Part shown: in pieces, positions 11,015-20,327 of the stretch
Numbering within the stretch: position 1 is the stretch's first letter
Layout: the number at the start of each line of letters is the position of its first letter
Source of the DNA: Castor canadensis
Lineage: Eukaryota; Chordata; Mammalia; Rodentia; Castoridae
Direction: 5' to 3'
Length of the DNA: 64,000 nt
Assembly: GCF_047511655.1 (NCBI RefSeq)
Contig: NC_133401.1
Coordinates: forward strand, 16,924,501-16,988,500
Translations under genes and position numbers: made by a program
Notes under the pieces: generated by a model
Databases searched by the model: none
What the model saw: only the letters and a program-made list of their open reading frames with translations
Told to the model about the DNA's origin: nothing

Positions 11015-11500
11015 TTAAAAGCATGTATATTGGTGGTCCAATGGGGTTTCACTTTGGCATTTCTGACCTGTATAAATCTTGTTTTAATCAGATTAACCCT
11101 CTCATTACTCACTCTTTCTCTATCACCATGCTTTCCTATTTTCAACAGCTTATGGTGGATTATGTTATATTCATATATGGATGGGTTGTTGCAATATTTT
11201 TCATTCTCTAACATTTTCTTTCCCTCTCCTGCCTCCCATAGTCTCCTCAGATGGACCTGCTAATAAAATCATGTTCTCTCTCTGACTATATAGGTATATG
11301 CATGTATGATCATATATGTATTTACATATACTTTAAACTTTAGGTCTAGCTACCATATATGAGGGAAAACATATGCACCCTTTTTTCTTTTTTTCGGTGG
11401 CACTAGGATTTGAACTCATGGTCTCACACTTGCTAGGCAGGTGCTTTTACCACTTGAACCACTCCACCAGCCCTTGCACCCTTTTCTTAACCTGCCACAC
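11015..11500 (-). mobile_element. L1 3' UTR fragment
   Basis: Complement of an older L1 3' UTR (CATGTATATTGGTGGTCCAA, TACCATATATGAGGGAAAAC), split by the tRNA-like SINE at 11385-11475. Confidence 0.6.
11385..11475 (-). mobile_element. tRNA-like SINE monomer
   Basis: Complement of GGCTGGTGGAGTGGTTCAAG ... GCCTAGCAAGTGTGAG. It lies within an L1 tail. Confidence 0.8.
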
Positions 11501-11734
11501 TTGTCCTATGGTGCAGCTCTGAGCTGAGGTGATCTCTTTTCTGAGAAAGGAAAATCATGCTTACTGCTTTTCATATTTTTCTATATCCCACTAAATAATA
11601 CACTACCTTCTGGATACCTGGTGTTCATTCAATCTAACCCTAGAGAGTTGGTTTTATCTATTTACTTACTTCTTGTTTCCCTGAACTGTTGCTCATTGTG
11701 AAACCCCTAACTCCTTGGGCCTCACTTGAAGTTT

Positions 11735-11820
11735 TTTATTTTTTGTGGTACTGGGATTTGAACTCAGGGCCTCATGTTCATTAGGTAGGTGCTCTACCAC
11801 CTGAGCCATACTGCCGGTCC
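11735..11820 (-). mobile_element. tRNA-like SINE monomer
   Basis: TTTGTGGTACTGGGATTTGA through GTAGGTGCTCTACCACCTGA is the reverse complement of the tRNA-like unit. Confidence 0.8.
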
Positions 11821-11960
11821 TCATTTTTTCTTTTAAAAATCTTTTCAGTTTCTTTTGTTTATGTAAAGAGTATAATAAAATAAAATTAGCATTTGTGATA
11901 ATAAAGCCAACATTTTAGTGCTATGTTGAGACATTGTGCTAAGTCAATAATGGGTTTTTA

Positions 11961-12148
11961 AAAAGTGTTGTTTAATGCTGGCAAATATGTAGGGGGAGAG
12001 AGGAAGAAGCTCTTGTACACTGTTGGTGAGAATGTAAATTAGTCCAGTCACTATGGAAATCAGGATGGATGTTCTCCAAAAGAGTAAAAATAGAACTTCT
12101 GTATGATCCTGCTATACCACTCCTGGGCATTATCCAAAGGAATTTAAG
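11961..12148 (+). mobile_element. older L1, ORF2 end (left part of interrupted copy)
   Basis: GTTGGTGAGAATGTAAATTA and CTGCTATACCACTCCTGGGC are standard L1 ORF2 3' sequence. The copy stops at 12148 and resumes at 19485 after the 7.3-kb composite L1. Left target duplication: TATCCAAAGGAATTTAAG, 12131-12148. Confidence 0.85.
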
Positions 12149-12195
12149 GGATTTCCAAGATGGCAGCTAGAGGGAGGAAGCAGAAAGGGTGCCTC

Positions 12196-12954
12196 CTAAA
12201 GTGAAATCTTGGAGAGACGCTGGAGACACACCTTGCAGGCAAGGCTACCAAGAAGAGGCAAAACTTTGACCCCTCCACACCTCCAGCCAGCGCAGAGCAT
12301 CTCCACTTCATGTTGAACGTAGAAACCAGGAGGGCCCCTGGGCCACCAGTCACCTGCACCCAGACAGCTTGGGAAGACGTGGACCACAAGGTGAGCTAAG
12401 CGGTACACAGTACTCCCACAGACAACCTGGGCCAGATCAGTATAGCCCCCTGTACAGACTGACCCCACCCAGGGAAGAAAAGAGAAACTGATTAATAAGC
12501 AATAAGAACAATAAAGAAACGTAGCAAAGAGGGTGGGGTGCCCTGAGCACCAAAGGTGGGGGAGGGGAATCCTACCCGGAACTGTAAATAAACAAGCCGG
12601 GCCTAGCCAGAGAGGAGAGGGTGGGAGCTGGGGTGTGCGTCCAGCAACCAGGAGTGGGAAAGATTGTAAAAGTGGTGGTGGGAGGAAAACTTCACAGGAG
12701 AGGGGGGAAGACCACTTCCCACGTGAACTGTAAATAAACACGCAGGCCTGAGAAAGCGGGTGCAGTGTCACCTCCTCCAGTGTGCTTGGAAAGGGGAAAG
12801 CTTGTAGCAGTGGCATCGTGCACAGAACTCTGAGTAAACAAAGCCTGTGGGGCCAGGTGAGTGTTAAGCTCACTCCTGAGATCTGCATAAATAACGCCAC
12901 CAGCAACAGCAGGCTGACAGCAGCAGGCAGGCAAGCCACAGCTGCAGATACCAT
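12196..12954 (-). other. antisense open frame in L1 5' UTR (252 codons)
   Basis: The minus strand of the unspliced 5' UTR is open for 252 codons, beginning MVSAAVA and a Leu-rich hydrophobic run (about residues 8-35) that could act as signal or membrane segment. The same start recurs antisense to the third L1 (62924-62736), where a 2-base length change shifts the frame after about 60 codons. The next frame there (62690-62163) continues the homologous sequence. Human L1 has an unrelated short antisense frame (ORF0) in its 5' UTR. No function can be claimed; chance openness in GC-richer DNA is possible. Confidence 0.25.
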
Positions 12955-13378
12955 TCACAGAACTGTCTCTGGACTCTTTTTTTTTCCTCTCTCCCTACCT
13001 TTGATGAGAAAACAACCAAATTACACCTGCATGCTGAAAAACTTACTGAAATGGTATTGCATTTGAACTTGGGACACTTTGTGGGTTTTTTTCTTATGTT
13101 ACACTTTTGATGAGACAACTACAGAACAACATCTGAGGCACCATCTCCAGGACCGGAGGCTGAGGGATGAAACCAAAATTATTAAGACTGAAACTTCATT
13201 GCATTTGAAATTGGAGGTTTTTTTTTAATTGAATTTATTTTTTATTTTTTTATTTTATACTTTTTAATATATACATATATTTTTTCTTTCATTTACTTAT
13301 TTTTTATTTTTATTCTTATTTTTATTCTTTTTATTTTTTATTTTCAATCCTCTCTCTGTCTGTCTAATGCCTGTTCAG
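12391..13378 (+). other. putative intron in L1 5' UTR (retained here)
   Basis: Donor AAG|GTGAGC at 12391 and acceptor CTGTTCAG| ending at 13378, preceded by a CT-rich tract and CTAATG as a possible branch point. Its boundaries agree with the segment missing in module 2 (junction 14204/14205), apart from a 3-base difference in the exon end (ACAAG versus AG). Length 988 bp. Splicing is inferred from the comparison, not observed. Confidence 0.75.
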
Positions 13379-13606
13379 CTTACTGTTGATTAGTACACTG
13401 TCTCTCCCTATTTATATCTTTGAAACCTTTTTCGTTTGTTTCTTTGTTTTTTTTCCTACTTGATTATTTGTTTTTCCCTTTTCCTTTAACTTCTTTGCTT
13501 TCCATCTCCTCTCACCCTTCCATTCTAAATATTACCATTGTTATTATTACAAGCTAGAAAATACTTAATTGCACACAGTACAGGGACAATAACAACACCA
13601 AGGGCA

Positions 13607-13962
13607 ATGATGGGAAGACAGAAAAAACAGGGAAACCAGTTTCCCCACAGCAAAAAATTAGTACAGGAGCCAGAGGGAAATGAAGAAAACAGATTCTCAG
13701 ATCCAGACTCCAACAAAATGAAGATAAACTATGCCAAAGAACCCAATGAAGAATAATTTAAAAGAAGACATACTACAGGTACTCAATGAGAATTTTATAG
13801 AGATGATACTGGATGGGGTCACCCAAAATGTACAGGAGACACTCAAGAAATTCCAAGGCAACAAAAATAGAGAATTTGAAAAAGCAAAAGAAGAAATAAA
13901 GGAAACCATAGAAGCACTGTATAAACACCAAAGTGAAACAGAGAACACAATTAATAAAGAGA
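13607..13962 (+). pseudogene. L1 ORF1 start, truncated and frameshifted (module 1)
   Basis: Begins with tandem ATGs at 13607 and 13610 and the family N-terminus GRQKKQGNQF. Relative to ORF1 of module 2 it lacks 8 bases after codon about 45 (near 13750), which shifts frame and meets a stop at once. The frame then resumes as the coiled-coil region (NNLKEDILQVLNENF onward) and is cut off near 13960 where module 2 starts. It cannot make ORF1 protein. Confidence 0.85.
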
Positions 13963-14436
13963 TACTGATTCCAAGATGGCGGCTAGAGGTAGGAAGCAGA
14001 AAGTGACCCTCTTATAGTGAAATCTTGGAGAGACGCTGGAGACACACTTTGCAGGCATAATCACCGAGAAAAGGCATAACTTTGACTCCTCTACATCTTC
14101 AGCCGGCGCAGAGAATCTCCACTTCACGTTAAACGGAGAACCGAGGAGGGCCCCCGGGGCCGCCAGTGGCCGGCGCCCATACGGCTTGGGAAGACGCGGA
14201 CCAGCTTACTGTCGATTAGTACACTAACACTCCCTGTTTATACCTTTGAAACTCTCTTGTCTGATACCTTGTTCTGCTTTCTCCCTCTTGTCTGTATATT
14301 TGTTTTCCCCTTTTCTTTAACTTCTTGCTTTCCATCTCAGCTCACTCTTCCATTCTCAATATTACCATTGTTATTATTACAAGCTAGAAAATACTTAATT
14401 GCACACAGTACAGGGACAGTAACAACACCAAGGACA
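13963..14436 (+). promoter_or_regulatory. spliced-form L1 5' UTR (module 2)
   Basis: Starts with GATACTGATTCCAAGATGG and a YY1-type motif AAGATGGCGGC at 13973-13983. At 14204/14205 the sequence GGACCAG joins CTTACTGTCG directly. In modules 1 and 3 these two sides are separated by 988 and 1129 bp starting GTGAGC and ending TTCAG. The 5' UTR is thus about 474 bp, not about 1.46 kb. This is what retrotransposition of a spliced L1 RNA leaves behind; such insertions are known for human L1 as SpIREs. Confidence 0.8.
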
Positions 14437-15639
14437 ATGACAGGAAGACAGAAAAAACAAGGAAACCAGTTTCCCCACAGCAAAAAATTAGTACAGGAAC
14501 CAGAGGGGAATGAAGAGAACAGAAACTCAGATCCAGACTCCAACAAAATGAAGATAAACTATGCCAAAGGACCCAATGAAGCCCACAAGAATAATTTAAA
14601 AGAAGACATACTACAAGTACTCAATGAGAATTTTATAGAGATGATACTGGATAGGGTCAACCAAAATGTACAGGAGACACTCAAGAAATTCCAAGACAAT
14701 AAAAATAGAGAATTTGAAAAAGCAAAAGAAGAAATAAAGGAAACCATAGAAGCACTGTATAAACACCAAAGTGAAAGAGAGAACACAATGAATAAATGGA
14801 TAAATGAACTCAGGACAAAAATAGACAACAATAAAGAAGAAAACAGCCAGGATATGGAAAACCTCAGAAAAAAGAACGAAACAGAACTGCAAAACAAAAC
14901 GGAAGGCCAATCCAGCAGAATAGAACAAACAGAAGACAGAATCTCAGAACTTGAAGATGAAATGGTAATTAAAGGAAAAACTGAAGAACTATTAATTAAA
15001 CAACTCAAGACCTGTGAAAAGAAAATGCAAGAACTCACTGACTCCATCAAAAGACCAAACTTGAGAATCATGGGCATCGAAGAAGGAGAAGAGGTGCAAG
15101 CGAAGGGAATGCGTAATATATTCAACAAAATAATAACGGAAAATTTCCCAAATCTAGAGAAAGATATTCCCATACAAATGCAAGAGGCCTCCAGGACACC
15201 AAACAGACCAGATCAAAATAGAACTACTCCACGACATATCATCATTAAAACAACAAGTTCAGAAACTAAGGAAAGAATATTGAAGGCTGTAAGAGAGAAA
15301 AAACAAGTAACATACAAAGGTAAACCCATCAAAATCACAGCAGACTTCTCAACAGAAACATTAAAAGCAAGAACAGCGTGGGGTGAGATCTTCTGGGCAC
15401 TGAATGAAAATAACTTCAACCCCAGGATACTCTACCCAGCAAAGCTATCATTCAAAATAGATGGAGCAATAAAAGTCTTCCATGATAAGCAGAAACTAAA
15501 ACAATATGTGACCACAAAGCCACCATTACAAAAGATTCTGCAAGGGATCCTGCACACAGAAAGTGACACCCAACTTAACCATGAAAAGGCAGGCAGCACC
15601 AAACCACAGGATAAGAAAAAGCAAGACAGTAGAGAGTAA
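14437..15639 (+). CDS. L1 ORF1 protein, intact
   Basis: A 400-residue frame coding for the L1 RNA-binding chaperone, which trimerises, coats L1 RNA and assists target-primed reverse transcription in the ribonucleoprotein. Start chosen at ATG 14437 because the same N-terminus (GRQKKQGNQFPHSKK) recurs in modules 1 and 3; the frame is open 60 codons further upstream, but that is 5' UTR. Domains: basic, low-complexity N-terminus (1-50), long coiled coil (about 55-205), RRM (about 205-300, with RPNLRIMGIEEGEE), and C-terminal domain (about 300-375, with KGKPIKITADFS and ILYPAKLSFKIDG). A lysine-rich tail follows. Human ORF1p has 338 residues; the excess lies in the coiled coil and tail. Stop TAA, then 50 bp to ORF2. 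No lesion is visible. Confidence 0.93.
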   Translation: MTGRQKKQGNQFPHSKKLVQEPEGNEENRNSDPDSNKMKINYAKGPNEAHKNNLKEDILQVLNENFIEMILDRVNQNVQETLKKFQDNKNREFEKAKEEIKETIEALYKHQSERENTMNKWINELRTKIDNNKEENSQDMENLRKKNETELQNKTEGQSSRIEQTEDRISELEDEMVIKGKTEELLIKQLKTCEKKMQELTDSIKRPNLRIMGIEEGEEVQAKGMRNIFNKIITENFPNLEKDIPIQMQEASRTPNRPDQNRTTPRHIIIKTTSSETKERILKAVREKKQVTYKGKPIKITADFSTETLKARTAWGEIFWALNENNFNPRILYPAKLSFKIDGAIKVFHDKQKLKQYVTTKPPLQKILQGILHTESDTQLNHEKAGSTKPQDKKKQDSRE

Positions 15640-15689
15640 CATCAAGTTAGGTACACACAATCAAACCTTCAAACAACTAAGATAACTAA

Positions 15690-18600
15690 ATGGCAGGAAT
15701 CACCACATACCTATCAGTACTAACACTTAATGTTAATGGACTTAATTCACCCATCAAAAGACACCGTTTGACAAAATGGATTAAAAAAGAAGATCCAACA
15801 ATTTGTTGCTTACAGGAGACTCATCTCACCGACAGAAATAAGCATATGCTTAGGATGAAAGGCTGGAAGAAGATTTACCAAGCCAATGGCCCCCGAAAAC
15901 AAGCAGGAGTAGCAATACTTATCTCTGACAAAGTAGACTTCAAACCTACATTGATCAAATGAGATAAAGAAGGACATTCCATACTAATAAAAGGGGAAAT
16001 AGACCAAAAGGAAATAATAATCATCAATCTGTACGCACCCAATGTCAACGCACCCAATTTCATCAAACATACCCTGAAAGACCTAAAAGCATATATAAAC
16101 GCCAACACAGTGGTTGTGGGAGACTTTTACACCCCATTATCATCAATAGATAGGTCATCCAAACAAAAACTCAATAAAGAAATCCAAGATCTAAAATATG
16201 CAATAGATCAAGTGGACCTAGTAGATGTCTACAGAACATTTCATTCAACCTCTACACAATATACATTCTTCTCAGCAGCCCATGGAACCTTCTCCAAAAT
16301 AGATCATATCCTAGGGCACAAAGCAAGCCTCAGCAAATATAAGAAAATAGAAATAATACCATGCATACTATCTGACCACAATGCAGTAAAAGTAGAACTC
16401 AACAACAAAAGTAAAGACAAAAAATATACAAACAGCTGGAAACTAAATAACTCATTACTTAATGAAGAGTGGATCATCGATGCAATAAAAGAGGAAATTA
16501 AAAAGTTCCTAGAAGTCAATGAAAATGAAAACACAACCTACCGGAACCTATGGGACACAGCTAAGGCAGTCTTGAGAGGAAAGTTTACAGCCATGAGTGC
16601 ATATATTAAAAAGATTGAAAGATCCCAAATCAATGACCTAATGATACATCTCAAACTCCTAGAAAAACAAGAACAAGCAAATCCCAAAACAAATAGAAGG
16701 AGAGAAATAATAAAAATAAGAGCTGAAATCAACGAAATAGAAACCAAAAAAACCATACAAAGAATTAATGAAACAAAAAGTTGGTTCTTTGAAAAAATAA
16801 ACAAGATCGATAGACCCCTGGCAAACCTGACTAAAATGAGGAGAGAAAAAACCCAAATTAGTAGAATTAGGAATGCAAAAGGGGAGATAACAACAAACAC
16901 CATGGAAGTCCAGGAAATCATCAGAGACTACTTTGAGAACCTATATTCAAATAAATTTGAAAATCTAAAAGAAATGGACAGATTTCTAGATACATATGAT
17001 CATCCAAAACTGAACCAAGAGGAAATTAATCACCTGAATAGACCTATAACACAAAATGAAATTGAAGCAGCAATCAAGAGTCTCCCCCAAAAGAAAAGTC
17101 CAGGACCTGATGGATTCTCTGCTGAATTCTATCAGACCTTTAAAGAAGAACTGATACCAACCCTCCTTAAACTGTTCCATGAAATAGAAAGGGAAGGAAA
17201 ACTGCCAAACACATTTTATGAAACCAGTATTACACTTATCCCAAAACCAGGCAAAGACACCTCCAAAAAGGAGAACTATAGGCCAATCTCCTTAATGAAC
17301 ATTGATGCAAAAATCCTCAACAAAATAATGGCAAATCGAATTCAGCAACACATCAAAAAGATTTTTCACCACGACCAGGTAGGCTTCATCCCAGGGATGC
17401 AGGGGTGGTTCAACATACGAAAATCAATAAACGTAATAAACCACATTAACAGAAGCAAAGACAAAAACCACTTGATCATCTCAATAGATGCAGAAAAAGC
17501 CTTTGATAAGATCCAACATCATTTCATGATAAAAGCTCTAAGAAAACTAGGAATAGAAGGAAAGTTCCTCAACATTATAAAAGCTATATATGACAAACCT
17601 ACAGCCAGCATTATATTTAATGGAGAAAAACTGAAACCATTCCCTCTAAAATCAGTAACCAGACAAGGATGCCCACTATCTCCACTCCTATTCAACATAG
17701 TACTGGAATTCCTAGCCAGAGCAATTAGGCAAGAAGAAGGAATAAAAGGAATACAAATAGGTAAAGAAACTGTCAAAATATCCCTATTTGCAGACGACAT
17801 GATCCTATACCTTAAAGACCCAAAAAACTCTACTCAGAAGCTTCTAGACATCATCAATAGCTATAGCAAGGTAGCAGGATATAAAATCAACATAGAAAAA
17901 TCATTAGCATTTCTATACACTAACAATGAGCAAACAGAAAAAGAATGTATGAAAACAATTCCATTTACAATAGCCTCAAAAAAAATCAAATACCTAGGTG
18001 TAAACCTAACAAAAGATGTAAAAGACCTCTACAAGGAAAACTATGCACTTCTGAAGAAAGAGATTGAGGAAGACTATAGAAAGTGGAGAGATCTCCCATG
18101 CTCATGGATTGGTAGAATCAACATAGTAAAAATGTCTCTACTCCCCAAAGTAATCTACATGTTTAATGCAATTCCCATCAAAATTCCAATGACATTCATT
18201 AAAGAGATTGAAAAATCTACTGTGAAATTTATATGGAAACACAAGAGGCCACGAATAGCCAAGGCAATACTCAGTCAAAAGAACAATGCAGGAGGTATCA
18301 CAATACCTGACTTCAAACTATATTACAAAGCAATAACAATAAAAACAGCATGGTACTGGCACAAAAACAGACATGAAGACCAGTGGAACAGAATAGAGGA
18401 TCCAGATATGAAGCCACACAACTATGAGCAACTTATCTTTGACAAAGGAGCTAAAAATATACGATGGAGAAATAGCAGCCTCTTCAACAAAAACTGTTGG
18501 GAAAACTGGTTAGCAGTCTGCAAAAAACTGAAACTAGATCCATGTATATCACCCTATACCAAGATTAACTCAAAATGGATCAAGGATCTTAATATCAGAC

Positions 18601-18908
18601 CCCAAACTCTTAAGTTGATACAAGAAAGAGTAGGAAATACTCTGGAGTTAGTAGGTATAGGTAAGAACTTTCTCAATGAAACCCCAGCAGCACAGCAACT
18701 AAGAGATAGCATAGATAAATGGGACCTCATAAAACTAAAAAGCTTCTGTTCATCAAAAGAAATGGTCTCTAAACTGAAGAGAACACCCACAGAGTGGGAG
18801 AAAATATTTGCCAATTATACATCAGACAAAGGACTGATAACCAGAATATACAGGGAACTTAAAAAACATTCGCTGGTAAATGGATGGAATTGGAGAACAT
18901 CATTCTGA
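15690..18908 (+). pseudogene. L1 ORF2 (endonuclease/reverse transcriptase), disabled
   Basis: Collinear with human ORF2p numbering for over 1,000 codons. Endonuclease: N14, E43, D145, S228 and H230 are present, but position 147, normally Asn in GDFN, is Tyr (16128-16130). Codon 91 is TGA (15960-15962) where an Arg codon is expected, possibly CGA decayed at CpG. Reverse transcriptase: [21 protein letters not shown] and FADD (residues 700-703, 17787-17798) are intact. After codon about 1059 some 550 bp are missing: the sequence jumps from RELKK to the last 33 codons ([13 protein letters not shown]), out of frame, and ends at 18908. The C-terminal Cys-rich segment is lost. Three independent lesions make autonomous mobility impossible. 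Confidence 0.92.
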
Positions 18909-19466
18909 GTGAGGTTAGCCTGGCCCAAAAGACCAAAAATCGTATGTTCTCCCTCATATGCGGACATTAGATCAAGGGCAAACACAACAAGGGGATTGGA
19001 CTATGAGCACATGATAAAAGCGAGAGCACACAAGGGAGGGGTGAGGATAAGACACCTAAAAAACTAGCTAGCATTTGTTGCCCTTAATGCAGAGAAACTA
19101 AAGCAGATACCTTAAAAGCAACTGAGGCCAATAGGAAAAGGGGAACAGGTACTTGAGAAAAGGTTAGATCAAGAAGAATTAACCTAGAAGGTAACACACA
19201 CGCACAGGAAATCAATGTGAATCAATGCCCTGTATAGCTATCCTTATCTCAACCAGCAAAAACCCTTGTTCCTTCCTATTATTGCTTATACTCTCTCTAC
19301 AACAAAATTAGAGATAAGGGCAAAATAGTTTCTGGTGGGTATTGAGGGGGTTGGGGGGAGAGGGAGGGGGCGGAGTGGGTGGTAAGTGAGGGGGTGGGGG
19401 CAGGGGGGAGAAATGACCCAAGCATTGTATGCACATATGAATAATAAAAAAATAAAAATTAAAAAA
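18906..19466 (+). other. L1 ORF2 residual end and 3' UTR with G-rich tract
   Basis: The residual last ORF2 codons run to a TAG near 18961 in another frame. The 3' UTR follows, with a strongly G-rich polypurine stretch at 19330-19412 containing many G3-G6 runs, able in principle to form G-quadruplexes. G-rich polypurine tracts in the 3' UTR are a known property of mammalian L1. It ends AATAATAAAAAAATAAA and an A-rich tail next to the right target duplication. Confidence 0.85.
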
Positions 19467-19484
19467 TACCCAATGGAATTTAAG

Positions 19485-19915
19485 TTAGCATATAATAGAA
19501 ACATTTCACACTCATGTTTACTGAAGCACTATTCACTAATGCCAAGTTAAGGAATCAGCTTAGGTCTCTGTGGATGAATGAGTGGGTGAAGGAAATGTGG
19601 CATATATACACAATGGAATATTATTCAGCCATAAAGAAAAATGAAATTATGTCATTTGCAAGAAAATAAATGGAACTGGAGATCATGTTAAGTGAATAAG
19701 CCAGACTCTGAGTGACAAATATTGCATGTTTTCTTATATGCAAAACTAGACCTAGAAGCAAAAAGTCATAAACATACAGGGGGACAACTGGAGGGGGAGC
19801 AGTGGGAAGGAGGATGACAAGGGGATGGAGGTAAATTTGTTGGAAGTTCACTGTATACATATATGAAAATGTCATAATGAAATCCATTATTTTGTAAAAT
19901 AAAAAAATCAACCTG
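19485..19915 (+). mobile_element. older L1, 3' end (right part of interrupted copy)
   Basis: Continues from 12148 after the composite L1: TTAGCATATAATAGAAACAT, then GGAATATTATTCAGCCATAA and an L1 3' UTR ending AAAATAAAAAAATC. Its right target duplication arm with the composite is at 19467-19484. Confidence 0.85.
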
Positions 19916-20307
19916 TTTAAAAAAGAAAGAACAAGGACAGGGTATGCATAAACACATAATTTTCTCCATGTCTGTGTCTTATATCTGAGCCTGTAGTTAC
20001 TTCTGTTTCTGACCTTAGGTGGTGCTCTACTTAAGATTTCTGCTATAGACTTGAAGCCATATGAAAGAGGAGCTTGGTGGGCAGGAATTGGAGGCCTCAT
20101 GGGTCCAGGTGACAGCTCTTCAGGAGTTATGAGCCAATTCAGGTAAATATGTAGTTACTCCCCCATAGTCGTCACTGCTCTGTATGTAATCCTTGTTAAA
20201 ATTAATTTTAGTCTTTCAAGTTGGACTTGTTTGAGTTATTCTTTGAGTCATTCTTAGGGTATGAAGTCATATGATTACTTCAACCTCCTAAGAGAATTCA
20301 TGCAACA
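19916..20307 (+). repeat. possible 5' LTR of ERV remnant 1
   Basis: Called only because 20308 onward looks like an ERV leader: the sequence ends ATGCAACA, i.e. with CA, two bases before a primer-site-like motif. The left edge is not defined and I found no second copy of this sequence downstream, so the LTR status is inferred. Confidence 0.4.
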
Positions 20308-20309
20308 TT

Positions 20310-20327
20310 TGGCACCTCAACAGGGAC
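20310..20327 (+). promoter_or_regulatory. primer binding site-like motif, tRNA-Lys type
   Basis: TGGCACCTCAACAGGGAC matches 15 of 18 bases of the lysine-tRNA primer site TGGCGCCCGAACAGGGAC. It sits 2 bp after a CA, the expected spacing from an LTR end. Confidence 0.55.

Larger units (their letters stand above)
12149..13606 (+). promoter_or_regulatory. L1 5' UTR/promoter, unspliced form (module 1)
   Basis: About 1.46 kb from the L1 start to the ORF1 start. A YY1-type motif AAGATGGCAGC lies at 12157-12167, as near the start of human L1. Two TGTAAATAAACA motifs (12583, 12729) resemble forkhead sites. An apparent intron (12391-13378) starts GTGAGC and ends in a pyrimidine-rich tract followed by TTCAG; the same segment is absent from module 2. 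The 3' half (13200-13510) is T-rich. Confidence 0.7.
12149..19466 (+). mobile_element. composite L1: extra 5' module joined to a spliced-form L1
   Basis: One insertion of about 7.3 kb flanked by an 18-bp duplication, 12131-12148 and 19467-19484 (16/18 matching). Inside, module 1 (12149 to about 13960) has a full unspliced 5' UTR and the first part of ORF1. Module 2 (about 13963-19466) starts again with the L1 5' end and carries a shortened 5' UTR, intact ORF1, damaged ORF2, 3' UTR and A-rich tail. Module 1 lacks the rest of ORF1, ORF2 and any own tail, and no second target duplication was seen at the 13960 junction. A single reverse transcription event that jumped templates would explain this; a nested pair with deletion is the alternative. 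Confidence 0.85.

Noticed and set aside
14559..15173. Antisense frame of 204 codons
   Set aside because: Shadow of the intact L1 ORF1 on the opposite strand.
16304..18814. Several antisense frames of 60-127 codons
   Set aside because: Shadows of ORF2; A-rich L1 sense strands give T-rich, stop-poor antisense frames.
18870..18890. ORF2 C-terminal deletion interpreted as a second splice event
   Set aside because: No GT-AG ends could be shown because the undeleted sequence of this subfamily is not in the window; plain deletion is the simpler reading.
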